Shown here in pieces: positions 8,501 through 13,807 of a DNA stretch of 13,807 bases. The number at the start of each line of letters is the position of its first letter. Positions within the stretch are counted from its first letter, which is position 1. Both the position numbers and the translations under genes were made by a program. Origin of the DNA: Methanobrevibacter ruminantium (GTDB lineage: Archaea; Methanobacteriota; Methanobacteria; Methanobacteriales; Methanobacteriaceae); assembly GCF_016294135.1 (NCBI RefSeq), contig NZ_JAEDCO010000036.1, positions 1-13,807 on the forward strand, in the 5' to 3' direction. Below the pieces are notes generated by a model that searched no databases, was not told the DNA's origin, and saw nothing but the letters and a program-made list of their open reading frames with translations.

Positions 8501-9405
8501 ACAAGATCAATTGCCAGTCAAATAACGTGTCCTATGGTGCAATACTTGAAGGTGCTGATGATACAAAGTTCTACAAGAACAATGTGACTTGCAATTCCAG
8601 AATCAATTACTTGGTTGAAGGATACGATGCTGATAACAGCAGAATCTATGACAATCATATAGATTACGGTGATAAGGCATTGGTTGTAAGGGCTGTTGCA
8701 TTGTACAATTCCAACAATAACAGGGTTACAAACAATAGCGTTCCTTCATTGAAGCCACTCATTCCTCGCATTGTAAAGGAAATCAATAGAATATGGAAAT
8801 TGAAGTATCCAAACAGTAAAGTGACATTCACTGAAAACGATATAATCTATAACAGTTCAAACTCACCTATGATAGTGAGAAAGAACGGCACTGATTATAA
8901 TCTCTTGGACTTGCTTGACTATGAGCCTACAAGTCACGCAGATGTGATCTCTCCAGAGAATCAGTTGTTTGATGATATTGGAGGTAAGAACAATACATTT
9001 GACAACAATGTTGTAAGGGATTCAGATGGAGGTTCAAGTGGCGGAAGCGGTACCGGTTCTGGAGGAAGCAATTCAGGAAACGGATCAAATTCCGGAGGCT
9101 CCAATTCAGGCAGCAATGGCAATGGAAACGGAAATGGAAACAATTCCGGTGGCTATTCCACTGTGGATGGAACAGGAATCAAGTCAAATTCAACAGTGAT
9201 GGATGGAAACACAGTAGGTACTTCATCATCTGCTCCAGTGACTGAATCAGCTACTGCATACAACTTGAATGTTGATGAGGATCCTGCAGCTGTTCGTACA
9301 TTGTCATTAGGTGGAATGAATGCTCCTGTGCTTATAATATTGATATTGCTTATACTTGCATGTGCAGCAGAACTTATAAAACGTTCCAAAAGGGACATAA
9401 AATAA
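5581..9405 (+). CDS. Adhesin-like beta-helix surface protein with Ig-like domain and C-terminal membrane anchor
   Basis: The product has 1274 residues. I chose ATG 5581 over an in-frame TTG at 5566, because GGAGGTGA at 5572-5579 lies between them; ATG 5593 is a possible alternative. Order: signal peptide (1-26, cleavage probably after AVSA); acidic Asp/Ser spacer (27-105); parallel beta-helix with repeated NNTI/ANNTI Asn-ladder turns (about 105-540); Ig-like domain (about 569-660, with GNPISGTNITFTL and AGNDTF motifs); a second beta-helix (about 665-1090); Gly/Ser/Asn linker (about 1149-1193); hydrophobic anchor (about 1248-1264) and a basic tail. This is the familiar methanogen adhesin-like layout: the anchor sits in the membrane, the linker crosses the pseudomurein wall, and the helices are displayed outside, where they may bind other cells or host glycans. 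Gly codons are mostly GGA here, against GGT in region 1. The ligand is unknown. Confidence 0.9.
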   Translation: MTNKMKLPSILALIVILFLSLSAVSASENIDLLTNATDSAIDDTIAIPDSSNDLTESFNDSSHEITDNDLITDTNDLDDETASSKESEKIGSSNEEPDTLSTEPIIIDSSSYLQYFDSDGKIKSGTLKDGDTIKIKSISDKIFTIDKRLNIISDDGATLSNCLICLVKGSSGSVLENLKIVNTKEKINNYYLSGISIIDSSENTIKNSIINVSVHKCFAIMMSNASYNKIINNTLISGLSSTIPMTASSYNEIRDNYLESEYTNMVYQSAYGNGDFMPIEDEVCSGNIIANNYLKSRNGTYNSYCYAIYLMQTASGNGAVIANNTIENAFYGIIVEAPNTLIYNNTISSIGGPAAVLLSGDNIIVSGNNISTEHTDVHDWNDDGNVVAIQNTGKNNVIANNTLRSVGSDSILNTGENAVIANNTIYTESANGINTTKSNVKIENNTIVGVNSTGVMIFTSRLAENITIRNNDFESDKNAIVLRGNVSYTLVCDNRISISGDYDAIAVLKYTNRNPITPSHNAIYNNTINGQVVNMTDPSEIERNDTDNGTGNDTNATGGDIDNGAYSDSKVNTTINVTGTSVIKGNELIVFLKDKDGNPISGTNITFTLLNRNYLRTTDGEGKASLQINANIGNYAMNISYAGNDTFNPCKVSTKINVLRNQFIVTEDNFYTCFDDNGYLKSDYEDYELIFKGNFNDKRIILNRPVVLKSEGAKLLDSVIKIESDNVAVDGFTIINSNPGNAADNHRFAILLDNVKNINVTNNDIQLESYDNGYGIYVSESSNCNILNNTVKAKANALTFGIMLYDSNKNTLKNNNILVNGTSKPHLYDSTIKVDSSISVDDYEAEGMVIPEVYKTYGIILFYSSSNDIGYNKVSATSGVNKYYTAIKESTNSIVGIDLYYESNNNKVHHNNVNVTAKDPYLYGLGVLGAETGKRDQVSANNSFTDNVINVNGTYYAAGIIAGYNSINTTMARNKINCQSNNVSYGAILEGADDTKFYKNNVTCNSRINYLVEGYDADNSRIYDNHIDYGDKALVVRAVALYNSNNNRVTNNSVPSLKPLIPRIVKEINRIWKLKYPNSKVTFTENDIIYNSSNSPMIVRKNGTDYNLLDLLDYEPTSHADVISPENQLFDDIGGKNNTFDNNVVRDSDGGSSGGSGTGSGGSNSGNGSNSGGSNSGSNGNGNGNGNNSGGYSTVDGTGIKSNSTVMDGNTVGTSSSAPVTESATAYNLNVDEDPAAVRTLSLGGMNAPVLIILILLILACAAELIKRSKRDIK

Positions 9406-9416
9406 TTTAACTTTTT

Positions 9417-9451
9417 TAGGCATTTTTGCCTATCCTTTTTTTATTTTTTCA
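9417..9451 (+). terminator. Hairpin plus T-tract terminator of the adhesin gene
   Basis: TAGGCA at 9417-9422 pairs perfectly with TGCCTA at 9427-9432 across a TTTT loop, and T-rich sequence (T7 then T6) follows directly. It starts 12 bases after the adhesin stop codon. Confidence 0.75.
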
Positions 9452-9622
9452 CTATTTTTTTTACTATTTTTACATCTTTTTTATATTTCTTCGATTATTT
9501 TTTCTATTTTTAATAGTTTTTTATCTATTTTTTTATAATAATTTACAAAAATATGAAAAATTTTATAAGCATGTTGTTACATAATAGTATTATCAATTAT
9601 AATTTATTTTTTATAAAATATA

Positions 9623-9633
9623 TTTTATAAATA
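9623..9633 (+). promoter_or_regulatory. Possible box A for the structured RNA
   Basis: TTTTATAAATA lies about 25 bases before the 5' arm of the long stem at 9651, the expected distance from box A to a transcription start. A second candidate, TTTTATAAG, lies near 9559-9567 and would give a longer transcript. The surrounding DNA is so AT-rich that chance matches are likely. Confidence 0.35.
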
Positions 9634-9645
9634 ATGGATTATGTT

Positions 9646-9800
9646 GAGGACTATGCTTTGGGAAATATATCCTAAAATTAAGGTAATGGATTCCTTATTT
9701 AAATTTGCTAGATTATAAAATAAGGAAAAAATTGCTTGTTATTTTCCTAAAGCATAGCTATTTGTTCTATGTTTCAAATAGTTTCATAAATTTTTTCTCC
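9646..9800 (+). ncRNA. Predicted structured RNA in the adhesin-ecfT gap
   Basis: CTATGCTTTGGGAAA (9651-9665) pairs with TTTCCTAAAGCATAG (9743-9757) in a 15-bp stem with one G-U pair, closing a roughly 77-base interior. Inside, TTCCTTATTT (9691-9700) pairs with AAATAAGGAA (9718-9727), a perfect 10-bp hairpin. TAAGG at 9679-9683 could compete for the same CCTTA. A further hairpin follows (CTATTTG 9758-9764 with CAAATAG 9775-9781), then T-rich sequence (T6 at 9791) resembling a terminator. No open frame of useful length fits. It could be an independent small RNA, or a leader element if transcription reads through to 9978. It matches no RNA family I can name. Confidence 0.5.
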
Positions 9801-9875
9801 TTTTCCTCTTTTTCTATTTTTTTAAGCAATTTAAAGTCTTTAAATCAAATTTATTTTACCTTTTATAAAGAAAAC

Positions 9876-9883
9876 TTTATATA
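9876..9883 (+). promoter_or_regulatory. Archaeal promoter of the ECF T/A operon
   Basis: TTTATATA is preceded by the purine-rich, BRE-like AAAGAAAAC (9867-9875) and predicts a start near 9905 with a leader of about 70 bases. A second box, TTTATATAA at 9908-9916, would give a leader of about 40 bases. I prefer the first because of its BRE. Confidence 0.55.
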
Positions 9884-9977
9884 GATTACAAATTAAAATA
9901 TAAATTGTTTATATAATATAATAAATCAAGCCAATTGAATAATCTATTTTGAATTTTAAATATATGGAGAACTGCTT

Positions 9978-10973
9978 ATGGAACTTACATCAATTCATCC
10001 AGGGGTTTATTTGCTTTATTACTTTATAATGGTTCTCTTTGCATTCATTTTCAGCGATCCATATTTTGTAGTTACTTTCCTGGCTTTGATACTTGTTCTG
10101 ATTACCCTTCAGGGAGTAAGTTCCGAACTGAAGAACATATTGAAGTTCTATATTCCTTTAAGCATTCTTATACTGATTCTAAATCCCTTGCTTAACAGAA
10201 CTGGAGCGCATAAGATTTACCTTTGGTCCAACTTCTTTGTAACTTATGAAGCAATAGCTTATGGAGTTATAATGACTTTAGCTCTTCTTATTGTGATTTT
10301 GGTCTTTTCATCATACAACAGATCAGTTTCCTATCAGGAAATGCTTTACATCTTCTCTAAGAAATTGCCTATCATTTCAATGATTATAGTTATGGCATTG
10401 AGATTCATTCCGTTAATCAATTCAAGAGCTATTGAAGTTCAAAAGTTAAATAACTTGAAGAATAATGGAATTGAAATGGAAAGGGATAGTGATGAATCTA
10501 ATGATTCTGATAATTCTAATTCTTTGGATTTGGATCAATTCAATTCAAACATCAATACTGATTATGATTCCAAGATTGTAAACAAACTAAAATCAAACAA
10601 GAGAGTGGCAGCTATCATTAAGGAAGCGAAGACACTTGGTAAAATTATGGGAATAACAGTTTCATGGTCTTTAGAGGAATCCATGTTTACAGCAAAATCC
10701 ATGAAGGCAAGAGGATATAATGCAACTGAGAGAACAAGCTATTTGTCCTACAAGTTTGGAAATGCTGATTATGCTTTCATAGCATTGATAATTGTTACAG
10801 TTGGAATAATAATTGTCGGGCTCCTAAAGGGAGTTGGAATGATTAACATTTACCCTTCAATTGACTTTAGATTCAGCAATTTGCCATTCAATATCTATTA
10901 TTTGGCATTTATAGTATTCTTATTACCTTTAATTTATCTAGAAATCAAGGAGCGTATCCTATGGAGAAATTAG
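9978..10973 (+). CDS. ecfT: ECF transporter transmembrane (T) component
   Basis: The 331-residue membrane protein belongs to the CbiQ/EcfT family. It couples ATP hydrolysis by the EcfA subunits to movement of the substrate-binding S component. Hydrophobic segments lie at about 11-25, 30-46, 55-72, 88-112, 265-284 and 305-321. NPLL (69-72) and the coupling motif in AKSMKARGY (ARG at 244-246) are family hallmarks. The first coupling helix, usually also ending in ARG, reads QKLNNLKNNG here (155-164), and an acidic Asp/Ser/Asn-rich insert (about 168-200) follows it, so the protein is longer than the usual 250-280 residues. ATG 9978 has GGAG at 9966-9969. The fused ATPase gene follows 37 bases later, surely in the same transcript. 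Confidence 0.88.
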   Translation: MELTSIHPGVYLLYYFIMVLFAFIFSDPYFVVTFLALILVLITLQGVSSELKNILKFYIPLSILILILNPLLNRTGAHKIYLWSNFFVTYEAIAYGVIMTLALLIVILVFSSYNRSVSYQEMLYIFSKKLPIISMIIVMALRFIPLINSRAIEVQKLNNLKNNGIEMERDSDESNDSDNSNSLDLDQFNSNINTDYDSKIVNKLKSNKRVAAIIKEAKTLGKIMGITVSWSLEESMFTAKSMKARGYNATERTSYLSYKFGNADYAFIALIIVTVGIIIVGLLKGVGMINIYPSIDFRFSNLPFNIYYLAFIVFLLPLIYLEIKERILWRN

Positions 10974-11010
10974 AAATTAAGATGATGCGTATCCAAATGG
11001 AGGAGAATCC

Positions 11011-12849
11011 ATGGCATTGATTGAATTCAATAACTTTAGCTTTGCATACATGAATTCAGATGGAAGCGAATCGCAGGTCAAGTCATTGGACAAGATTAAC
11101 CTTGAAATAGATTATGGTGACTTTGTACTGTTATGCGGACCATCTGGATGCGGTAAAACCACTTTGCTAACTAATCTTAAGAAGGAATTGATGCCTGCAG
11201 GCAGAAGGTCAGGTGAAATCAAGTTCAATGGAACAAGGGTAATTGATATGGATGAGATTTCCTCTGCTTGCGATATAGGATACCTATTCCAAAATCCAGA
11301 CAGCCAAATAGTTACTGACACTGTAATTCAGGAGATTGCATTTCCTCTTGAAAACATTGGACTTCCAACAGAAGAGATAAGAAACAGAATAAGCGAGATA
11401 GTGGCTTTCTTTGGAATAAATGATATACTTCATAAGAATGTGAATGAGCTATCCGGTGGACAGAAACAATTAGTCAATCTTTGTTCACTCCTTGTCTTAA
11501 GGCCAAAAGTACTTCTTTTGGATGAGCCTATGTCACAGCTTGATCCAATCGCTTCATATGAATTCCTCTCAATCGTGAGAAGGTTAAATGAGGAATTTTC
11601 AATAACAGTAATCCTGAGCGAACATAAGGCAGACAGCATATTCCCATTCATTGACAAGGCAGTGTTCCTCAAGGAAGGAAAAATTGAGTTTGTAGACAAT
11701 GCACATAACATCTGCAGTGAAGTCATTGATGATGAGATATTTGAAAATTACCTTCCAGCAGTTACCAAAATATACAACTCACTTTCCGTCAAGTATCCAA
11801 GTTTAATTAAATTGAATACTCCTTTAAGCATTCGTGAAGGAAGGCGTTGCCTTAATACAATACATGATGATTTAATTAAAATAAATGATAGTAATGCTAA
11901 TTCAGATAATTTAGATTCCATTAATCTACATCACATTAATAAAAAATACCATTCTCAAGAAAAATCCGGCATTTTGGATAAGATTTCCCTTGGTGGAAAC
12001 AAAAATGCACTGATTAACATGAATGGAATATACTTTGCATATGAAAAGGGAAATCTGATTTTAAAGAATGTTGATTTTGAACTTGAAAAAGGAGATTTCG
12101 TAAGCTTGATTGGTGGAAATGGAGTTGGAAAGTCAACATTCCTTCAATTGCTGGTTGGAATATTGAAGCCGATTAAGGGTAAGGTGAAATATAAGAAAGG
12201 AATTAAGTTGGCTTATGTTCATCAAAATCCTATGATTCACTTTTCAAAGGACAATGTAAAGGAAGAGTGCCTGGAATCAATTCTTGAATCAAATCTTCTG
12301 CAAGATAATTCGGTTGGATTCAATAAGGAAACTTATGACAATCTATTGAAAATGTCTAATGAGGAATTCATTGAATCAGATGTTTTGAATGGCTTGGAAT
12401 TTGACTCAATCGAGTTCAAGTTTAAGGAACTGATTGAATTCTTTGACATTTGCGACCTGATTGACAAGCATCCTTACGATTGCAGTGGAGGAGAGCAGCA
12501 AAAGATAGTGATTGTCAAGGCATTGCTTCAAAATGCTGATGTATTGGTATTGGATGAGCCTACAAAGGGTCTTGACCCAATATCAAGCAAGAATCTTGCA
12601 AATATATTGAATTCCCTTCGTGACAATGGAATCACAATCATTATGACAAGCCATGACCTGGACTTTGTTGCAAACAATTGCAAGCGATGTCTCATGCTAT
12701 TTGACAAGGATATTCAGATTGATGATGATCCTAAAGTGATATTTGCTGAGAATAATTTCTATACAACCTTTGTAAATAGGATGGTAAAGGATTATGTTCC
12801 TGAAATAGTCACTTTGGATGACTTAAGGTATAAATGGGATTTGGCGTAA
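11011..12849 (+). CDS. Fused double ATPase of the ECF transporter (EcfA1-EcfA2)
   Basis: The 612-residue protein has two complete ABC ATPase domains. Domain 1: Walker A GPSGCGKT (43-50), Q-loop Gln94, signature LSGGQ (147-151), Walker B VLLLDE (167-172), H-loop His205. Domain 2: Walker A GGNGVGKS (368-375), Q-loop Gln405, signature CSGGE (491-495, Cys in place of Leu), Walker B VLVLDE (511-516), His548. Both sites look catalytically competent. A polar Asn/Asp-rich linker (about 285-330) joins them, and domain 2 has an extended segment (about 412-470) before its signature. Two separate EcfA proteins are the common arrangement; fusions like this occur in some ECF systems, such as YkoD. ATG 11011 has a strong GGAGGAG at 10999-11005. 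It energises the T component upstream and presumably the S component at 12972. Confidence 0.92.
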   Translation: MALIEFNNFSFAYMNSDGSESQVKSLDKINLEIDYGDFVLLCGPSGCGKTTLLTNLKKELMPAGRRSGEIKFNGTRVIDMDEISSACDIGYLFQNPDSQIVTDTVIQEIAFPLENIGLPTEEIRNRISEIVAFFGINDILHKNVNELSGGQKQLVNLCSLLVLRPKVLLLDEPMSQLDPIASYEFLSIVRRLNEEFSITVILSEHKADSIFPFIDKAVFLKEGKIEFVDNAHNICSEVIDDEIFENYLPAVTKIYNSLSVKYPSLIKLNTPLSIREGRRCLNTIHDDLIKINDSNANSDNLDSINLHHINKKYHSQEKSGILDKISLGGNKNALINMNGIYFAYEKGNLILKNVDFELEKGDFVSLIGGNGVGKSTFLQLLVGILKPIKGKVKYKKGIKLAYVHQNPMIHFSKDNVKEECLESILESNLLQDNSVGFNKETYDNLLKMSNEEFIESDVLNGLEFDSIEFKFKELIEFFDICDLIDKHPYDCSGGEQQKIVIVKALLQNADVLVLDEPTKGLDPISSKNLANILNSLRDNGITIIMTSHDLDFVANNCKRCLMLFDKDIQIDDDPKVIFAENNFYTTFVNRMVKDYVPEIVTLDDLRYKWDLA

Positions 12850-12885
12850 TTATGTCAATATCAATAGCCGAGGATTAAAAAAAGT

Positions 12886-12897
12886 TTTAATATAATA
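12886..12897 (+). promoter_or_regulatory. Promoter of the S-component gene
   Basis: TTTAATATAATA, preceded by a purine run (AAAAAAAG, 12877-12884), resembles BRE plus box A and predicts a start near 12912-12918, at the edge of the first direct repeat. It implies that the S gene can be transcribed apart from the T/A genes, although no terminator is visible between 12849 and 12886. Confidence 0.5.
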
Positions 12898-12906
12898 AAT
12901 AATGAT

Positions 12907-12935
12907 TATTTTCTAATTTGAGAGTGTGTGATAAT
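12907..12935 (+). repeat. 29-base direct repeat, copy 1, at the predicted transcription start
   Basis: This copy matches 12945-12973 at 27 of 29 positions, including an identical 16-base core TAATTTGAGAGTGTGT (12914-12929 and 12952-12967). The period is 38 bases. The position overlapping the likely transcription start is typical of archaeal repressor operators. Confidence 0.8.
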
Positions 12936-12944
12936 TTTTTATGA

Positions 12945-12973
12945 TATTTTTTAATTTGAGAGTGTGTAATAAT
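12945..12973 (+). repeat. 29-base direct repeat, copy 2, overlapping the ribosome binding region
   Basis: The second copy ends inside the start codon at 12972. Its GAGAGTG is the only Shine-Dalgarno-like sequence for the S-component gene, so the repeat could work on DNA (operator) or RNA (translation), or be a duplicated leader with no role. Confidence 0.8.
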
Positions 12974-13676
12974 GAGTGCAATGGATCAAATGTTAACAAA
13001 TATGACTACAAGTGGAAATGCGGTGGTGAATAGTCAGATATTTACCATAACAATGGTGATTTTCCTTATCCTTTTCATTGTAGGTCTGTTTTATGCAATA
13101 TTTAAAATGTATGAGGCGAAAAAGCCGCCTGTTGAATCTATCGTATTGATTGCTGTCTTGACAGCTATTGCGACTGTGGGACGTATCATTCTAATGTCAA
13201 TTCCTGCTGTAAACTTGGCATCTTTCATCATCATAATGGTTGGTGTTGTATTCGGCAAGGAGGAAGGATTCCTTGTTGGTGCATTGACTGCTTTTGTATC
13301 AGGTCTCTTTATGGGAATGGGATACTGGGTCCTGTTCCAGATGCTTGCTTGGGGACTTATGGGAGCCAGTGCAGGATTCCTTGCTTCCAGATTTGACAGT
13401 GTAGGATTCAGAATAGTCTTTGGTCTCCTATGGGGATTCCTCTATGGTTGGATTACAGACATTTCAGCTATTTTCTATTCAGGAACAGCTTTGGAGATAA
13501 CCCCAATCATTGCATTATACCTTAATGGTGTAAGCTATGACTTAACCCACGGTGTAACCAATGCAGTGCTTTTAGTGGTATTGTATGATTGGTTCAAGAA
13601 GATGTTTACCAGAGCAAAAGTTAAATACTTGTCTGGACATTCTTCTGATAATGAAAGCATTAGTCTTAGTGACTAA
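12972..13676 (+). CDS. ECF transporter substrate-binding (S) component
   Basis: The 234-residue membrane protein binds the substrate of the ECF importer. An extra N-terminal hydrophobic segment (about 23-45) precedes the six-segment S core (about 55-205). AVLTA (61-65) is the AxxxA motif by which S components dock onto the T subunit. FIIIMVGVVFGKEEGFLVGA (85-104) and QMLAWGLMGASAG (123-135) match the pattern of the S-component group annotated as general ECF substrate-specific components, which includes cobalamin transporters such as CbrT. Substrate assignment from this pattern alone is not safe. The C-terminal tail is Ser/Asp-rich. ATG 12972 has a weak GAGAGTG site; ATG 12981 is an alternative. 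Proximity to the T and A genes suggests a dedicated partner, although its own promoter would allow separate control. Confidence 0.85.
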   Translation: MSAMDQMLTNMTTSGNAVVNSQIFTITMVIFLILFIVGLFYAIFKMYEAKKPPVESIVLIAVLTAIATVGRIILMSIPAVNLASFIIIMVGVVFGKEEGFLVGALTAFVSGLFMGMGYWVLFQMLAWGLMGASAGFLASRFDSVGFRIVFGLLWGFLYGWITDISAIFYSGTALEITPIIALYLNGVSYDLTHGVTNAVLLVVLYDWFKKMFTRAKVKYLSGHSSDNESISLSD

Positions 13677-13728
13677 TGTTTTATTTTTTTTTTATTTTCA
13701 AAGTTTTTACCACAATGAGTTAGTTCAT

Positions 13729-13757
13729 ATAGTGGATTAACTCACTATTTTTTTTTT
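13729..13757 (+). terminator. Hairpin plus T10 terminator after the S-component gene
   Basis: ATAGTGG (13729-13735) pairs with TCACTAT (13742-13748, one G-U pair) across a six-base loop, and ten T residues (13748-13757) follow directly. An overlapping stem, TGAGTTA (13716-13722) with TAACTCA (13738-13744), excludes it. Confidence 0.7.
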
Positions 13758-13795
13758 ACACATTTGTGTTTATTCACAATTTCGCACTTTAAAAA

Positions 13796-13805
13796 TTTTT
13801 ATAAT
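13796..13805 (+). promoter_or_regulatory. Possible box A for a gene beyond the window
   Basis: TTTTTATAAT, preceded by AAAAA, near the right edge resembles a box A. No coding sequence follows within the window, so this is only a weak suggestion. Confidence 0.25.
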
Positions 13806-13807
13806 GT

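Noticed and set aside
6500..8700. Recurrent AACAATAC-like short motifs, considered as a repeat array or CRISPR
   Set aside because: They are the in-frame Asn-Asn-Thr codons of beta-helix turns, irregularly spaced and without unique spacers.
8961..9143. Proline-rich frame on the - strand
   Set aside because: It is the antisense reading of the Gly/Ser/Asn linker of the adhesin (GGA codons read as TCC/CCT), not a gene.
10950..11005. Imperfect duplication of GCGTATCC followed by ATGGAG before the ATPase gene
   Set aside because: It is too short and imperfect to interpret, and probably a small local duplication of the ribosome binding region.
13758..13769. Palindrome ACACATTTGTGT considered as an operator
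   Set aside because: The arms are only five bases and no downstream gene is visible to attach it to.

Overview
The window looks like chromosomal DNA of a methanogenic archaeon of the order Methanobacteriales, most likely Methanobrevibacter or a close relative. The DNA is very AT-rich. Promoters are archaeal, with TTTATATA box A elements preceded by purine-rich BRE-like bases, for example at 5527 and 9876. Shine-Dalgarno sites are of the GGAGGTGA type. There is a large Asn-rich beta-helix 'adhesin-like' protein with a C-terminal membrane anchor, and an ECF transporter whose two ATPases are fused. The genus is an inference from these traits, not a database match. All genes that I accept lie on the + strand.

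Region 1 (1-5357) is the accessory and most interesting part. It opens with the 3' part of a large gene (1-2016) whose 5' end lies outside the window. Its product has a long beta-rich, Cys- and Asn-rich body, a connecting domain (residues 409-481 of the visible part) and a glycine-rich hydrophobic C-terminal tip. A 105-residue membrane protein follows immediately. Next come a second, truncated copy of the same kind of tip (2477-2959) with its own 105-residue membrane protein (2999-3316), and a third truncated module (3410-4231). The third module repeats the connecting domain but carries an unrelated tip, and a tetratricopeptide-repeat (TPR) gene follows it. A full-length carrier, alternative C-termini without a carrier, and a small dedicated neighbour after each related tip is the layout of a polymorphic toxin/immunity locus with displaced 'orphan' tip cassettes. 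Toxin activity is inferred from architecture only. Two reading-frame breaks lie here: upstream of the second tip (2464) and in an A7 run at the start of the TPR gene (4276-4282).

Region 2 (5581-9405) is a 1274-residue secreted adhesin-like protein: signal peptide, acidic spacer, beta-helix, Ig-like domain, second beta-helix, Gly/Ser/Asn linker and C-terminal transmembrane anchor. It has its own promoter and a hairpin-plus-T terminator.

Region 3 (9406-9977) is a 572-base gap without a gene. It holds that terminator, a predicted structured RNA of about 150 bases closed by a 15-bp stem (9651-9665 with 9743-9757), and the promoter of the next operon.

Region 4 (9978-13676) encodes an ECF-type vitamin or micronutrient transporter: transmembrane T component, fused double ATPase A1-A2, and, behind a separate promoter with a striking 29-base direct repeat, a substrate-binding S component. 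Together they would form one membrane importer. The substrate cannot be read from the sequence. A hairpin and T10 terminator close the region.
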